Assembly: GCA_951640165.1 (NCBI GenBank)
Contig: OX621234.1
Span: 32,430,549-32,494,548 of the forward strand
Length of the DNA: 64,000 nt
Origin: Pseudoips prasinana
Lineage: Eukaryota > Arthropoda > Insecta > Lepidoptera > Nolidae
Reading direction: 5' to 3'
The notes beneath the pieces were generated by a model. That model saw only the letters and a program-made list of their open reading frames with translations. It did no database searches and was not told the DNA's origin. The position numbers and the translations under genes are program-made. Numbering within the stretch: the first letter of the stretch is position 1; the number at the start of each line of letters is the position of its first letter. Below are positions 10,367 to 21,400 of this stretch, piece by piece.

Positions 10367-12119
10367 TTATAACACATTCTTTTTTTTTAGAGGTACTCAT
10401 ATTGCTTGTTTAATTTATAGAATACCCAGTAAAAGGCATATGCTTTCTTAAACCGAAATTTAATTATCGCAATCGCTTTGTATATTTGTTCCATGAGATA
10501 AAATAAATGATATCACGCAAAATGTTCCCATCGCTTCTCTAAAACATATATGAAACATAATATTACTTAGAAATTTTGAAATGGTCGTATCGGTAAATCA
10601 CTCCATCCGCTTCCGAATTGTCATTGCTCCTAATCTGCCCCAATTAGGAAACCTTAGAAGAATAGTAATAGGTATCTAATTACGGAAATCTGATACAACG
10701 TCGGTATTTTATCCACAAAGTATTCAATTGCCAAGAGGGAATTAAATAGTTTCTTTGTCATTCTAAAATGTGTTCTAAATAGAACTGTGTTTCTTTCCAA
10801 ATCAGATGTTCTCGATGGAATAAAAAAATATTATTTGGGATTTTATTATATTCTATAATGGATTTAGAAGTTAGCTTGGTCCCGTGCAAAAATGCTAATC
10901 ACTTGACTTACTTTGTATAAGGAAAAGAAAAGACTGCGTAATTCGCAAACAATTTTTCTTTAAATTGTTTAGTTTTGTGGCAAAATTGAAGCTCTTAAAC
11001 ATTACAAAACTTACACTATTAGTGTGAATGGTCGTCTGTTTATACATTTTTCCCTCAAAGTACAACGTTTATCTTGAAAATAACAAAAAGTCTTCGAATT
11101 AAATAAAAGAGCGGGTAAGCCATCTTTCTCGTTATATTTGTATATTTTATTTTGTCTATGTCAAGAGCAGGTGTACAATTTGTTTTCAAAATACCAGCAT
11201 ATAGCGTAATGTATAAGATAGTATTATAAGAATCTCGGAGCTCATGTTCCATCCAAGCGAGATTGCGCAAAATCTAGTCACAGGAATCCAACTTTCATTT
11301 TTAAAGAATATCTGTACTGTGTACGTGTATTATGAATATTACAGGCTATGAGTCTACACCTGTTTGAGCTAACTAAGGTGTCTAGCGTTCGTTAACCTGG
11401 CTTAATATCATTCAGGATTATTTAGCTTAGTTATAGAGAGATAAGATTTGAATTTTTGTTTGTTGATATGACTAATTCTTTAACTAATAAAATGCTTCAT
11501 TATACTCGTGTAACATAAACTATATTGTTAATCGAATAAAATTAGGAATCCCTTCGAAAACTACAGTAATAAACCTCAAGGTGCATAACAACATAAAATT
11601 CGCATGCGCCGCGTAAACTATTGACTTGCAATAACAAAGAACATGTCAATATCTACCAAAATTATTAAATACCGTATGTCTAACTTCTGTTGTTACATAA
11701 TTACAAATACTTTTGTACATATAAAAAGTTAATAAAATTCCCGGCCCAAATTAGACCACGTTATTTTTATCTTGGTATTTATCGTTAACCAAATTAATGC
11801 CTTCGTAGTAAAGGCTGTTTTAATACCCGTAGATCAATTTTTAAATTATTAGAATCGGACGTTTAATTTAAAATACATCATTGATTTAAAAATTAAATCA
11901 AATTAAATTACTAAGAAGATTAACACCACGGCGCGCAATTGGCGACCAAGGTACGGGAAAGGGAAATAGTTACGGGTATGAGAGAGCCGTCGGCTTCCGA
12001 AGCAGTGGACATGACTGAAAAGTAAATATTTTTATTTACTTTCTTTATCTGAAATTTTCTTCTAGCATAGCGGATTTTTAAAAAGTTCATTTCATATCTA
12101 TCTATTTCTAATATCTATT

Positions 12120-12540
12120 CTAATAGTAGTAACGCTAGAAATTCTCAAGAGCGCGGGCATCTAACGCGGAAAGTTCAGTTAGTTTAGCCAAACAAAACGC
12201 AAGATAGTCACATCTGTACAAACGACAGTCGAGCGCTGGACGTTCGCAGCACCTAGCTAAAAACAGATCTAAAAACTTGCAATCGCGCGCACGTAAATCT
12301 CGCGTGTAGCATTTACTTCATTCAATCGAACAAAATGGGAGATTTTCACAGCTGCACGAAACGACAGTCAGGTACTGACAGTTCGCAGCGTCTAGCTGAA
12401 GACATAGCTAGAAACTCAAAAGCGCGCGTATGGGCATCCAGTGCGGAACGTTCACTTCGTTTAGCCGAACAAAACGCAAGATCGTCTTATAGCAATCGAA
12501 CACTGATCATTTACAGCGTCTGGTTGAAACCATTTCTAAT
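12120..12540 (+). repeat. About 139-bp tandem array with Arg-rich frames
   Basis: About three diverged units. The word acgacagtc recurs at 12222 and 12361, and gtttagcc with aacaaaacgcaaga recurs at 12182 and 12459, giving a spacing of about 139. Frame fragments in the units agree: RASNAESSVSLAKQNAR in the first and SSAERSLRLAEQNARSSYS in the last. An open stretch of 74 codons (12335-12559) covers the last unit, while the first is broken by stops. Such Arg/Ala/Glu repeats resemble the low-complexity N-terminal region of proteins coded by insect mobile elements, but the family is not identified. The mariner is inserted at its right end. Confidence 0.6.
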
Positions 12541-12544
12541 AATA

Positions 12545-13825
12545 GGTCTTTACCTATGAAATTGCCGTTTTGTATGAAAAAATTTAAACGAATTTTTTTC
12601 ATGAATTTTTTTATTTGTATTAATCGAAGTAATCACCCATGCAATCAATGCATCTTTGCCATCGCAGTGGCAGTTTATTGATGCCCTTCTTAAAGAAATC
12701 ACCTGGACGGGAGGCAACAAATTCTTCAAAGGCATTTTGTACTGCCTCTCGGGTATTGAATTTTTTCCCGCCAAGAAGTTATCCAAATTCTGGAAAAAGT
12801 AGTAGTCTGTAGGCGCAAGGTCTGGTGAGTAGGGCGGATGACGGAGAGCTTCCAACCCCAGTTCTTGCAACTTGGAGACCGTCTGCTGTGCAGTATGAGG
12901 TCGCGCGTTGTCGTGCAGGAGCAGCGGAGACGAGCGATTGACCAATGCTGGTTGGAGATGCGCCAGCTTCTCCATCATTGTGCTCAGTTCTTCACAGTAC
13001 ACATCTGCAGTAATGCTCACCCCGTTTGGTAAGAAGCTGTGATGAATCACACCGGCGCTAGACCACCAAACAGTGACCATCACTTTTCTAGGGGTAAGTT
13101 TTCGTTTAGGGCATTGTTTAGGTGCTGAACCAGGATCCAACCAACTTGCTGAGCGCTTGCGGTTATCAAACAGAATCCATTTTTCATCGCAGGTAACAAT
13201 GCGGTTCAAAATTCCTTCATTTGTGTGTCTGTTGAGCAGTGCAAGGCACGTCTCGACGCGTACTTCGCGCTGGCGATCATTGACTTCGTGGGGCACCCAT
13301 TTGTCAAGCTTTTTTACCTTGCCAATTTGACGCGAATGGACCAATATTGTTTTGACGCTAACGTCGAAAGCTGCTGCTAATTCAGCCGTAGATTGTGTAT
13401 CATCAGCTTCCACAACCGCCTTTAATTCGTCATTGTCGACCAAAGTCTTCGGACGACCGCGAGGTTCATTTTTCAGGTCGAAATTTCCAGAACGGAAGCG
13501 AGCAAACCAATAACAGGTGGTGCGTTGGTTTGTAGTGTTAGCTCCGTAAACGTCGTTGATGTTGCGTGCCGCTTGTGCCGCGTTGCTGCCACGACGGTAC
13601 TCATATTCCATAATTACTCGAATTTTTAACGTATCCATGATGACGAAAAAGATTGAAATGCGATGAAAATGTAACACTAATCAATAAAGAAATGACTACT
13701 TTTGGAAAAAAGAATCCATGTTTTTAAAATAAAATTAATTTGAAATTAGAATTCTTAGCCAAACAAAAATTATTTTGATTTGAAATGGCCAGTACTGCAG
13801 AACGGCAATTTCATAGGTAAAGACC
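12545..13825 (-). mobile_element. mariner transposon, near full length
   Basis: A 1281-bp element with perfect 25-bp terminal inverted repeats starting GGTCTTTACCTATGAAATTG at each end. It is flanked by the TA target duplication (12543-12544 and 13826-13827). It holds a single transposase gene on the minus strand. Length, TA duplication and transposase all fit the Tc1/mariner superfamily, mariner family (D,D34D). It sits in a receptor intron in antisense orientation. Perfect terminal repeats and a single coding break suggest a fairly recent insertion. Confidence 0.95.
12620..13638 (-). pseudogene. mariner transposase, frameshifted near the C-terminus
   Basis: Cut-and-paste transposase of the mariner family. 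The start chosen is the ATG at 13638-13636 (MDTLKIRV), which gives the usual family length of about 339 residues; upstream in-frame Met codons only add AT-rich sequence. Residues 10-65 form the helix-turn-helix region, GRPKT the AT-hook-like linker and WVPHEV (114-119) the family linker motif. The catalytic acidic residues are Asp151 (VTCDEKW), Asp243 (LLHDNARPH) and Asp278 (LAPTDY), with 34 residues between the last two. After residue about 292 the frame is lost: a run of six T at 12761-12766 appears one base short. In the other frame the expected family C-terminus runs to a stop at 12622-12620. The 1019-bp span is one base short of a whole number of codons, which agrees. Confidence 0.92.
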
Positions 13826-13964
13826 TAATATTTCATTTCATTGGACTTTTGAAATAAGGATATTTAATGAATTCGGCATAGAAATAACCAACACTCGTTA
13901 CTCCTCACTTATCATAAGATATTTGACATTATTAATATAAAGCTTTAAAAAATGCCATTGTATT

Positions 13965-14070
13965 AAGGAAATACGTCTTAACGTCCATAGGCTATGGTAA
14001 CCACTTACCATCGGGAAGAACGTACGCCTGTTAAACGGCTTTGTACTGCAATAAAAAAAGTCGCTTATTT
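13965..14070 (+). mobile_element. Non-LTR retrotransposon 3' end
   Basis: Reads gtccataggctatggtaacc, acttaccatcgggaagaacg, tacgcctg, then an A-rich end with ataaaaaaag. A second copy is at 21250-21380 (gtccatgagtagcgattacc, actttccatcaggtgggccg). This is a common lepidopteran repeat tail; the clade is not assigned. Confidence 0.55.
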
Positions 14071-14394
14071 GGTTAATAAAATCATAATTCCTCTCAGAGC
14101 ACGAAACGTTTTCATTTAAAGCAATAATTTTAATTTAACGTACGAAACGGAGGTTTCATAAACGCTTTTGTACACGACATATTTATATTACAAAAATATT
14201 CGGGGCACGGAATCCATTAGTAAATATTTTAGGTTATAGGTACTACATACATATGAAAAGGCCTTATGAATTTTATATAAGCGTGTATAATGTATGACGT
14301 ACAGTTCGTTACAAAATTTACTGTACAGAGACAGCATTAAATCCAACAGTACAAAAAAAACTGTGTATGCTCCTCCAGGCCGAATTTCGACCAC

Positions 14395-14745
14395 GGCGGC
14401 CAGTCTTAATAGAGACTAGGCCAAGTGCGCAGGACATATAATAGTGCACGAGGTTGTACGCAAACACAGCGGCACTTTCTATTCCATCACTCTCATGTTC
14501 CGATGTGACGACTAGCTATACGACCGGAAAGAGGTCAGGCACAGGACCGTCGGCCTGACATGCGAACTTACTCCGAGGCACGGGGGTATAATACCGCCAA
14601 CTCCCAGACTTCTGGCTGATACTGAGAAATATATTTTTACGATAAAATCCCACAATCACTCTTTTTGGCCCGAACCGGGATTTAAACCCAGGACCTCATT
14701 ATCTACGGTCGAACTCGCTACCGCTAGACTAACGAGGCAGAAATC
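14395..14745 (-). repeat. tRNA-derived SINE, near full length
   Basis: On the minus strand the head is ctgcctcgttagtctagcgg with an A-box-like TAGTCTAGCGGTAGC, then a B-box GGGTTTAAATCCC about 40 bases later. The body contains the words ccgtgcctcggagtaagttc, tgtgcctgacct and gtgcactattatatgtcctg. The body matches the copies at 22735 and 59045. The tRNA-like part cannot fold as a true tRNA gene with an anticodon arm. Confidence 0.7.
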
Positions 14746-14789
14746 CCAAAAAACTAGCGTGTTCGGTTTTGAACGGTTTCAATTTATTT

Positions 14790-15075
14790 GCCATGACCGA
14801 GAATCAGTTAGCAGCAGTTCTCGAAGTGGTAGTTACTGAGAAACGACTTCCAAAAACTCAGTAAAAATCAAAAGAAGTTTTTTTTTTATTGTCTTATTTT
14901 TTTATTTATGTGTTATTGTGACTTAAATAACCATAGAAGTATTATGACATAATGTCTTTAAAAATAGTTTTAAAACTTGTGTACGAAAATTATCTGATAC
15001 CATTTGGTGGAAGTTATCAAGTTTAGGGCAATATATGTTATACTGTACACTTTTTCCCATAAGAGTTACTTAATT
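14790..15075 (+). mobile_element. Non-LTR retrotransposon 3' portion (copy 1)
   Basis: It shares with 32760-33135, in the same order, tggtagttactgagaaacg, aaaactcagtaaaaatc, and later a ctgataccat...ataagagttactt block. The matching blocks at 32870 are cagctactgagaaacactgc and aaactcagtagcaatcc. Clade not assigned. Confidence 0.5.
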
Positions 15076-16134
15076 TGTGAAGACTGTAGTATGTAACACA
15101 AGCTTATGTTGTAAGTATCTAATTAGTATATGTTGTGTATCGTAGTCGTTCCGGTTTGCCCCTATAGACCCCCTAGCAAAAATTTTGGCCCTACCTCCAT
15201 GTCAGTACCTCCTCGTTATAGTTTATAATTCCAATGAAATGGTTGCCAGGTCCTGTTAAGCAAAATCTTATGATGATTGTACATCTATTCTTTATTATTA
15301 CAAAGAAATGGCAAATATAACGAAAATATTTTGCTTGTTTTCATCTCAAATCAAAGTCAAGTGCTCGTATTTTATTCTGTACTGGTTTACTCATATAATG
15401 TAATACTTAAAAGGATACTTTTTTCTTCAAATTGGTATTCATTTATATTATTCCTTCTGTGTAAAATGAAGAAAGAACATTGGACATTTTGTAGCAACTT
15501 TATATTGCAAAGTGTCTTATATTGATCTAGAACATGACCAATTAAATAATGAGGTAATTTAAATATATAGGTAATAAAATATTTGTACGTATATGTAATT
15601 GCGTTCTGGCAAACGGATCTAACGATTTGAAACGCTCTAGGTAAGTCTCAGGACCGGGAAACTAAAGTTTTGAAATTAGTTAGTACAACTGGGGTGCCCA
15701 AGTAGTATTTTTTACAATATGATGCAGTGTGATACTTAAGCCATATTTGTGTATATATGGGGAATGAGACAATGGGGCAGATACATAAATTCTTGATTAC
15801 AAGCTTTAGATTAATTGACTGCTCACCCAACAAAAACTTATTAAATATAGAATCAGAAATTCGCGCAGAATTAACTGACTCTTGGCAACTCTTTGGTATA
15901 AATAACTCCGGTAAATAGCCATTTTCGCTAACCTTAGTTATTATAGTTAAGACACTTTCGCGGGGTTCTGTACATTAATATACACAGCTATGCCTTAGAA
16001 TGTAACGAGGCTAAAGATCACTGAGATTTATAGTTGATTGCAAGTTAAAGCCTACACATTGCCACTGACACTGCCTTTCACAATCCGTATAAAACACTCA
16101 AGTATATACCATAACATGGGGTTGAAAGATTTTT

Positions 16135-16295
16135 GAAGTTATACTTCTTTTGGCGCGATGGAGAAAAATGATGGGAGTGAATTTTTACGATGCGCGCGCA
16201 CACCGACACCAAAAAATTTAACAGCATGAAGTTAGTTCTAGGAGGTATGAAAATTGATAACTATGTTCAAGTTGTATATTAAGAAGTATAACTTC
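16135..16295. mobile_element. Short element with 15-bp inverted repeats (MITE)
   Basis: gaagttatacttctt at 16135-16149 is matched by its exact complement aagaagtataacttc at 16281-16295. The 161-bp interval has no frame; its left part is GC-rich (ggcgcgatgg, gcgcgcgcac). Target duplication not clear. Confidence 0.6.
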
Positions 16296-17193
16296 TAACG
16301 CGTGTACATAAGTACACACAAGTTTTTTTTTATATCTGAATATTTGCAAACCTAGATGAAAAAGGAGAAGATAACACAGATAGATATTTCCCCTCATCTA
16401 AGCCTACTAAAGAAGTACTTAATCACAAATTCTAGTTATACGTAGAATCCGAACAAAACATTGTCATAACGAATAATAAAATATCGAATTAAAAACAATT
16501 GTCTCAAACTTAATTATTGGTCTAATTTAATAAGTCCGACCATGATCAATAAGCAGAGACCGACAGAATAAATAATATACGTTTTTACCTACCTAATACT
16601 AACATACAATTTGCTTTTGTCTGAAATCTATAAAGCTGAGCCAATCAGAAAGCTGTCAGTTGTACATGCGTATATGTAGCCTCCAGTTTTTGTCTTCCGG
16701 CTGCTGCTCAGAATGAAACTATTTGCCCTGAATCGGTAGCTGTACTTGGGACCTTATTACTTGAGATTGAATTTACTCCCACAAGACCAACAAATTAACA
16801 ATGATTTATCTTAGTTTCGACTTAATAAAAAATATTCAGCTTTAGTTAAAATATTTTAACAATAGCTGAATAGATTTAATATAGGTTACTAGACGTTAAA
16901 TATTAGCACAGATATTTTAACTCGTTAGACCAGTATATTGTTATCGGCAATCCTCACAAATAACTCCGCAAATAGCCTCATAGAACTCAAACATTGAAAG
17001 CCAACCGCGGCTGCTGTTACTAACTAAATTCCGACCCCATTATAAAACAACAATTAGTTCTGCGCTCGACATCTATTCATTTTCTCCCATTGTCTTAATC
17101 TTACGTGAGACTGAAAGCGAGGACCGTTTCATTCAGTGTGCTGAAAACGTTCTTTCATCTGGCTTGTTCTATAAATTACCTTTTTTTTCGCAG

Positions 17194-17512
17194 TGCCGAC
17201 CGTGGTGAATGCTTCGATGGAGTTTTTGGAAGAATACTATAAAACTGATACTCCACCATCATCCAGGAAGAAAAGAAACTCATCTCTACGGGTTTCCATT
17301 GGCTTAGCTTGTGGAGCAGTCGTAGGAGGCGGAGCTTTCATTGCTGCTACAGCAGTCCTGCTAGCTAAAAAGACGAGGCGCAGAATTCCGAATATGTTGA
17401 AAAAACCGTTTTGCCCTTCCTTGAGACACGGAAGTTCCAGTTCAAGAAACAACCGTAGAGCACCAAGACTAGCTCTTGCCCTCGCTAACTGTCCGCCGAT
17501 ACACATGCTTAG
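17194..17512 (+). CDS. Ddr: Ddr exon: membrane span and flanks
   Basis: It runs from the acceptor after ttttttttcgcag to the donor GTAAGC at 17513, with phases that fit both neighbours. It starts VPTVVNASMEFLEEYYKTD and has sequons NAS and NSS in the extracellular stalk. A dibasic SRKKRN word sits directly before the membrane span, a sequence fitting the furin-type pattern R-x-(K/R)-R. The predicted single span is exon residues 34-58, VSIGLACGAVVGGGAFIAAT and on, with glycines spaced four apart (GxxxGxxxGGG). It is followed by KKTRRR, a stop-transfer cluster. The cytoplasmic part is basic and Ser-rich (RHGSSSSRNNRRAPR). Human DDR1 and DDR2 also have a stalk, span and juxtamembrane region here, though sequence is not conserved. 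The exon ends in phase 2. The antisense frame over it is a shadow. Confidence 0.88.
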
Positions 17513-17718
17513 GTAAGCTAAAATATGAATAAGCAGTCCAGGTTGGCCATATTATGTTGGCGGTTAAAATCCTAGACTAAGACAATTCTTAGTGAAAGCT
17601 CGTCGAAACCGGGGTGAGCGAGAATCAGTTAAAACCCTCTAGAAGATAAATTTTGATTCCTGATTCTCGCAAGCTTATCCTGTTAAACATATTTATTTTA
17701 CATTTGGAATGTTAACAA

Positions 17719-17764
17719 GATGATTTTAGCGGTATCCTCGGAGAGGATACCGCATAAAATCATC
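17719..17764. repeat. 46-bp hairpin in a Ddr intron
   Basis: The left arm gatgattttagcggtatcct pairs with the right arm over about 21 bases, with one bulged A and a 3-base loop. The stem centre is GC-rich (gcggtatcctc/gaggataccgc). The stem is short and the loop very tight, so a microRNA is unlikely. Confidence 0.75.
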
Positions 17765-17894
17765 AACACTTCTCGTGAAAGGTAACCATAATAAGGGTGA
17801 CCGTCAGCCTAATTTACTCTTGAAGACATGGATGACTCTTTTTAGACCAACCCTTGAACACATTACTGTTAGACATACCCCTATATAAATTAAT

Positions 17895-18150
17895 ATCTTG
17901 TGACAACGAATGCAGGGCCATCTGATCCTAATCTAGCCAGAGCATAAACAATGGCAACCAGGCAACTGATAGACCTGCTTATATACTACTAATTTCATTC
18001 ATATTATAGATAAATTACTCCCAAGCACATAAAAAACAATCATACTCATCACACAAAGAATTGTCTTAGGTGGGGATCAAACCCACGACCTCTGGCCTAG
18101 CAGTTAGGGTCACTAATCCCTGGACCAACAGACTAGTTGACATTAATAGC
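17895..18150 (-). repeat. tRNA-derived SINE
   Basis: On the minus strand the head carries ggttggtccagggattagtg as A-box region and the B-box-like GTGGGTTTGATCCCC. The body (plus strand) has gcaaccaggcaactgataga and acttatata-like words shared with 31970, 32080 and 63880. Member of the family best seen at 50295. Confidence 0.65.
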
Positions 18151-18367
18151 CTTCCCGTATCGAGCCACAAGCCTGTACATAAAACTTTATTTATATTATT
18201 AATAGCTCTGAAATTATTCACGAAGTTAGGAATAATTCTTTGCTAAATTAAGGTTCGCACATGTGGCAGAATGCCATTACACTTATAACTAATTCTCTCA
18301 AAATTGTGTTTCTACGCACTACTTAGACTTACACTACGCTCTCCACACAATTATATAAATGTGACTG

Positions 18368-18569
18368 CACGTGTGGCGCAGCGGCTAAGACAGTCGCCGC
18401 GCCGCTTCGTGTCGCGGGTTTGAGTCCCGCGCCGGACAACTATTTGTGAGACCCATAAATAGTTCTTCTTAGTCTGGATGTAATTTTTGTCCATCTATTA
18501 TATGTTTGTAAAGTACCCCGCGACAAAGGGATTTAATTCCCTAGTGCAAGCGTAGTCTTTTCTTAAAAA
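18368..18569 (+). repeat. tRNA-derived SINE, full length
   Basis: Good polymerase III boxes: A box TGGCGCAGCGG at 18374 and B box GGGTTTGAGTCCC at 18417. The body reads caactatttgtgagacccat, agtctggatgtaatttttgt and aaagtaccccgcgaca, and ends in an A-rich tail (cttaaaaaaaa). The head resembles a tRNA, but the body and tail show a retroposon. It is the reference copy for 8131, 19641, 35290 and 54140. Confidence 0.8.
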
Positions 18570-19640
18570 AAATACTCGTAACCAGTTATTATCTTTTAAT
18601 TTATATTTATATAATATATATAAGTATATAAGTTAAAATTCATTATAATTCCATGTACCAGGTCAAGAAATTTGGCACGACCTACATTTTATAAAGCTTT
18701 GTTATTTATATGTCGATTATATTTTTCCTTCTTTCGTATATACACATTTTTGTATTTAATACTACCTATACATAATTATATACAAAAGCAGAAAACCAAC
18801 CTAAAAGTGATTTGGATTTTGTATATTTGTCAACGTAATGTCACTTTGGTAGCGTGGCTTTGCTAAGGATTTTAACTAAAAATATGATTCGCCTTTTTTG
18901 ACAGTATTAAAGTGACCCTACTCTATTAGGCTAGCTTTAGAGCCTTTATATTCGTTCCTATAATTCTACAAAATAAGGAGCCTTATGGTAAATTTCAAAT
19001 ATTGACTGATATATACGTGATATAGTTCGATGGGCCATCTTAAATGCTGCTGACCGTAGACATGGCAGACCGCAATCTAAAGTAGACTATAAGATACATC
19101 AGGCAAGTTCAAGAACAGTTCCTTTACAGAACTTTAGATAATTTTAGACAGAAACTAACATACACCATATTTCGCCGGGATCATGAGACATATTGTATAC
19201 AATCATGTTCACTAGCACTTTACTTTTTAAATTTATTCGTAAAGTAATTTTAAAAAATCAGACTGTTCTTGCTTGATTGAGATTATGAATGAGTCTGTCA
19301 GACATACCTACATAATATTTAAACATCTGATAGCATAATTTTCATAAGCCATTCTTTTGAGCAAATTATTATTCGTGTCTGGCTCTATCCCTAAAAATAG
19401 AGATTCATCATACATACACAACATTGAATGTTGATACAATTGTTGTAGTAGACAAAATTGATACAATTTTAAGTCTAGTTCGGGTCTCAACTTTTGGAAA
19501 ATAGTGATAAAAGATTTAGATTCCTTCCTAGAACCATCTTAATAGGCACTCCGCTATAAAGGGAGGGTTTTGTAGGGACACCACATACTCAATTCTGAGT
19601 GTCGTTATAGAGATAAGATTTGAATTGTTTTAAATTCCCG

Positions 19641-19795
19641 AATTCGATTCCCGCTCAGTAGGTACAACTATTTGTGTGATCCATACATAGTTTTTCTTAG
19701 TCTGGATGTATTTTGTGTCCGGTAATTATATATTTGTAAAGTACCATGCAACACAATAATTCTTGACACAAGTACCGGCGTTGTCTTTACAAAAC
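19641..19795 (+). repeat. SINE, 5'-truncated
   Basis: It begins near the B box (gaattcgattcccgctcag) and continues with acaactatttgtgtgatcca, agtctggatgtattttgtgt and aaagtaccatgcaaca. These are the body words of the SINE at 18368. The A box is missing. Confidence 0.65.
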
Positions 19796-19889
19796 AAATG
19801 GTTGTCGAACGAACCGTTTGGCTTATTTTAACGATGCAAAAAGAAGACAGAATTATAGTAAATATTAACTATTATCTGTTTTTACACAG

Positions 19890-19993
19890 GCCTGCAGTGG
19901 TTGATGAGGATTACAGGGAACCCTACAACATCTGGAGAGAGACACTTGGCCGCAGGGACAAACGTGACAACCAAGACCAACACGAATATAACG
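19890..19993 (+). CDS. Ddr: Ddr exon: cytoplasmic juxtamembrane region
   Basis: It runs from the acceptor after ttttacacag to the donor GTGCGT at 19994. The leading G completes Arg with AG from 17511-17512. It reads PAVVDEDYREPYNIWRETLG and then RRDKRDNQDQHEYN. It lies on the cytoplasmic side and is charged. Three Tyr in acidic or polar contexts (EDYRE, EPYNI, HEYNE) are candidate phosphorylation sites, comparable in place to the Tyr-rich juxtamembrane part of human DDR1. Sequence conservation is too low for a motif-level call; coding status rests on phase match, splice sites and composition. It ends in phase 1. Confidence 0.75.
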
Positions 19994-21249
19994 GTGCGTG
20001 TACTTCATCGTGTTATAATGTGTCATTTTAAACTAAATAATTTTACTTTTTTTTCCATTTACAATTTCAACAATATTTATATGCATTAATTTTCTCATAT
20101 ATTTCTAGACGAATTTAATTCGTTATACGTGAACCCTAAACTATCTTGACATTCATGTTACGCTCGCTTATGTTTTTATTAGATCTCCGCTGGACTATAT
20201 ACAAATAGCCAGAAAGTATATAAATTAGCTGATAATATAGTTCAGAAGGAAAGTAACAGAATGCAATAAAGTCGGAGATACAGAATCCGCGGGGAGTCGA
20301 CCCTAATTGTAAACATTACTCTCACAAATGAACAAACTAGGTATACTTAGTATGTTTTTTGCTCAATAAACAAGGGTTGATCCCTTGCGGATGATACTAC
20401 GACTCCGCTTTGTTGCATTACTAATGAAACACGCTATCTGTTTAACCTTGTATTGTGTATAAACCATGTACTTAAGAAGGCCAAACTATCTAAATAACTG
20501 ATTAACTATTAGATCTGACTAATGCTCTCATATTTCGGAGGCAGTTTTTGGCTTAAGTTCGTGTAAAAATAACATAAAGAACGTAGTACTGGAAAGAGGC
20601 GCCTTGCAGTACTTGCAGTATAATCTGTGTTGTACTGTCATCAGTTTTCTTCTCCCTATTCTGAAGGAAAATGAAACGTTAGTTTCATTCAACTAGTTTA
20701 GACACCTATTCTATATAAATAACATAAAGTACATAAATTTACAATTACAATTTACATTTCATGAAAAATCTTATTTATTAAAAAAATATGTTATGTGAAT
20801 AAATCGCTGAACTCTTTTGTTTTGTTCCGTCCACATCTTTGTGTTGCCTCGCCATGTTTTTTCCGACTGGCACTAGTTAGCTCGGCGGCGATCCTCGAGT
20901 TGCCCTTCACTGCACTCGTTAGGTTTTCAAGTGCACTTGCAGCTAGATTGTTACTTTCCCCCTCTCTCCGCTCTACTAACCAGTGCCACTTATACGAATA
21001 GGTTGAAATGCGACGACCTCATGATTTTCTTAACAACAATTACGGGAAATAATTCTTGGAATGAGTGCAAGTTTTCGATATAAGCGGGAATATAATAATA
21101 ATAATATAATTCTATTGATTTACACTCTTTACTTCCGATTCGTTAGTAGATATACATACATCCTGCGTATCTCTGGAATTAATTATCTGCTGTGGTTTTT
21201 CCTGAGCGCTAAGAAATGTCCTTCCATAAACGAGGTTCAAAAAGAGTAC

Positions 21250-21400
21250 AAATCTCACGGTAGGCAGCACCTTGCTGTGCCCCCTGGCATTGCGAATGTC
21301 CATGAGTAGCGATTACCACTTTCCATCAGGTGGGCCGCAAACGCGTCTATCTCAAAAAGCAATAAAAAAATTGGCTACTTGGTTAACTACTAGAGAATTA
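21250..21400 (+). mobile_element. Non-LTR retrotransposon 3' end
   Basis: gtccatgagtagcgattacc, actttccatcaggtgggccg and caaacgcgtctatctc precede an A-rich ataaaaaaattggctacttg. Second copy of the tail seen at 13965. Confidence 0.55.

Larger units (their letters stand above)
8887..17193 (+). other. Ddr intron, 8.3 kb
   Basis: Phase-1 intron between the end of the ectodomain and the membrane-span exon. It contains a Helitron-type end (9757), a retrotransposon tail (10308), a tandem array (12120-12540), a mariner (12545-13825), retrotransposon 3' ends (13965, 14790), a SINE (14395) and a short inverted-repeat element (16135). The first 700 bp (to about 9600) are less AT-rich than the rest, with no frame or repeat recognised. 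The stretches 10370-12110 and 15080-16130 are AT-rich with nothing recognised. Confidence 0.75.
17513..19889 (+). other. Ddr intron
   Basis: Phase-2 intron of 2377 bp with GTAAGC donor and ttacacag acceptor. It holds a hairpin (17719-17764) and three SINE copies (17895, 18368, 19641). The remainder is AT-rich with nothing recognised. Confidence 0.75.

Noticed and set aside
12838..13330. Plus-strand frames inside the mariner
   Set aside because: Antisense shadows of the transposase gene.
17237..17506. 89-codon minus-strand frame
   Set aside because: Exact antisense shadow of the membrane-span exon.
18368..18440. Possible tRNA gene
   Set aside because: A and B boxes are good but the body continues into a SINE with an A-rich tail, and the cloverleaf is not intact. 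The same applies to 32239, 33219, 50339 and 54190.
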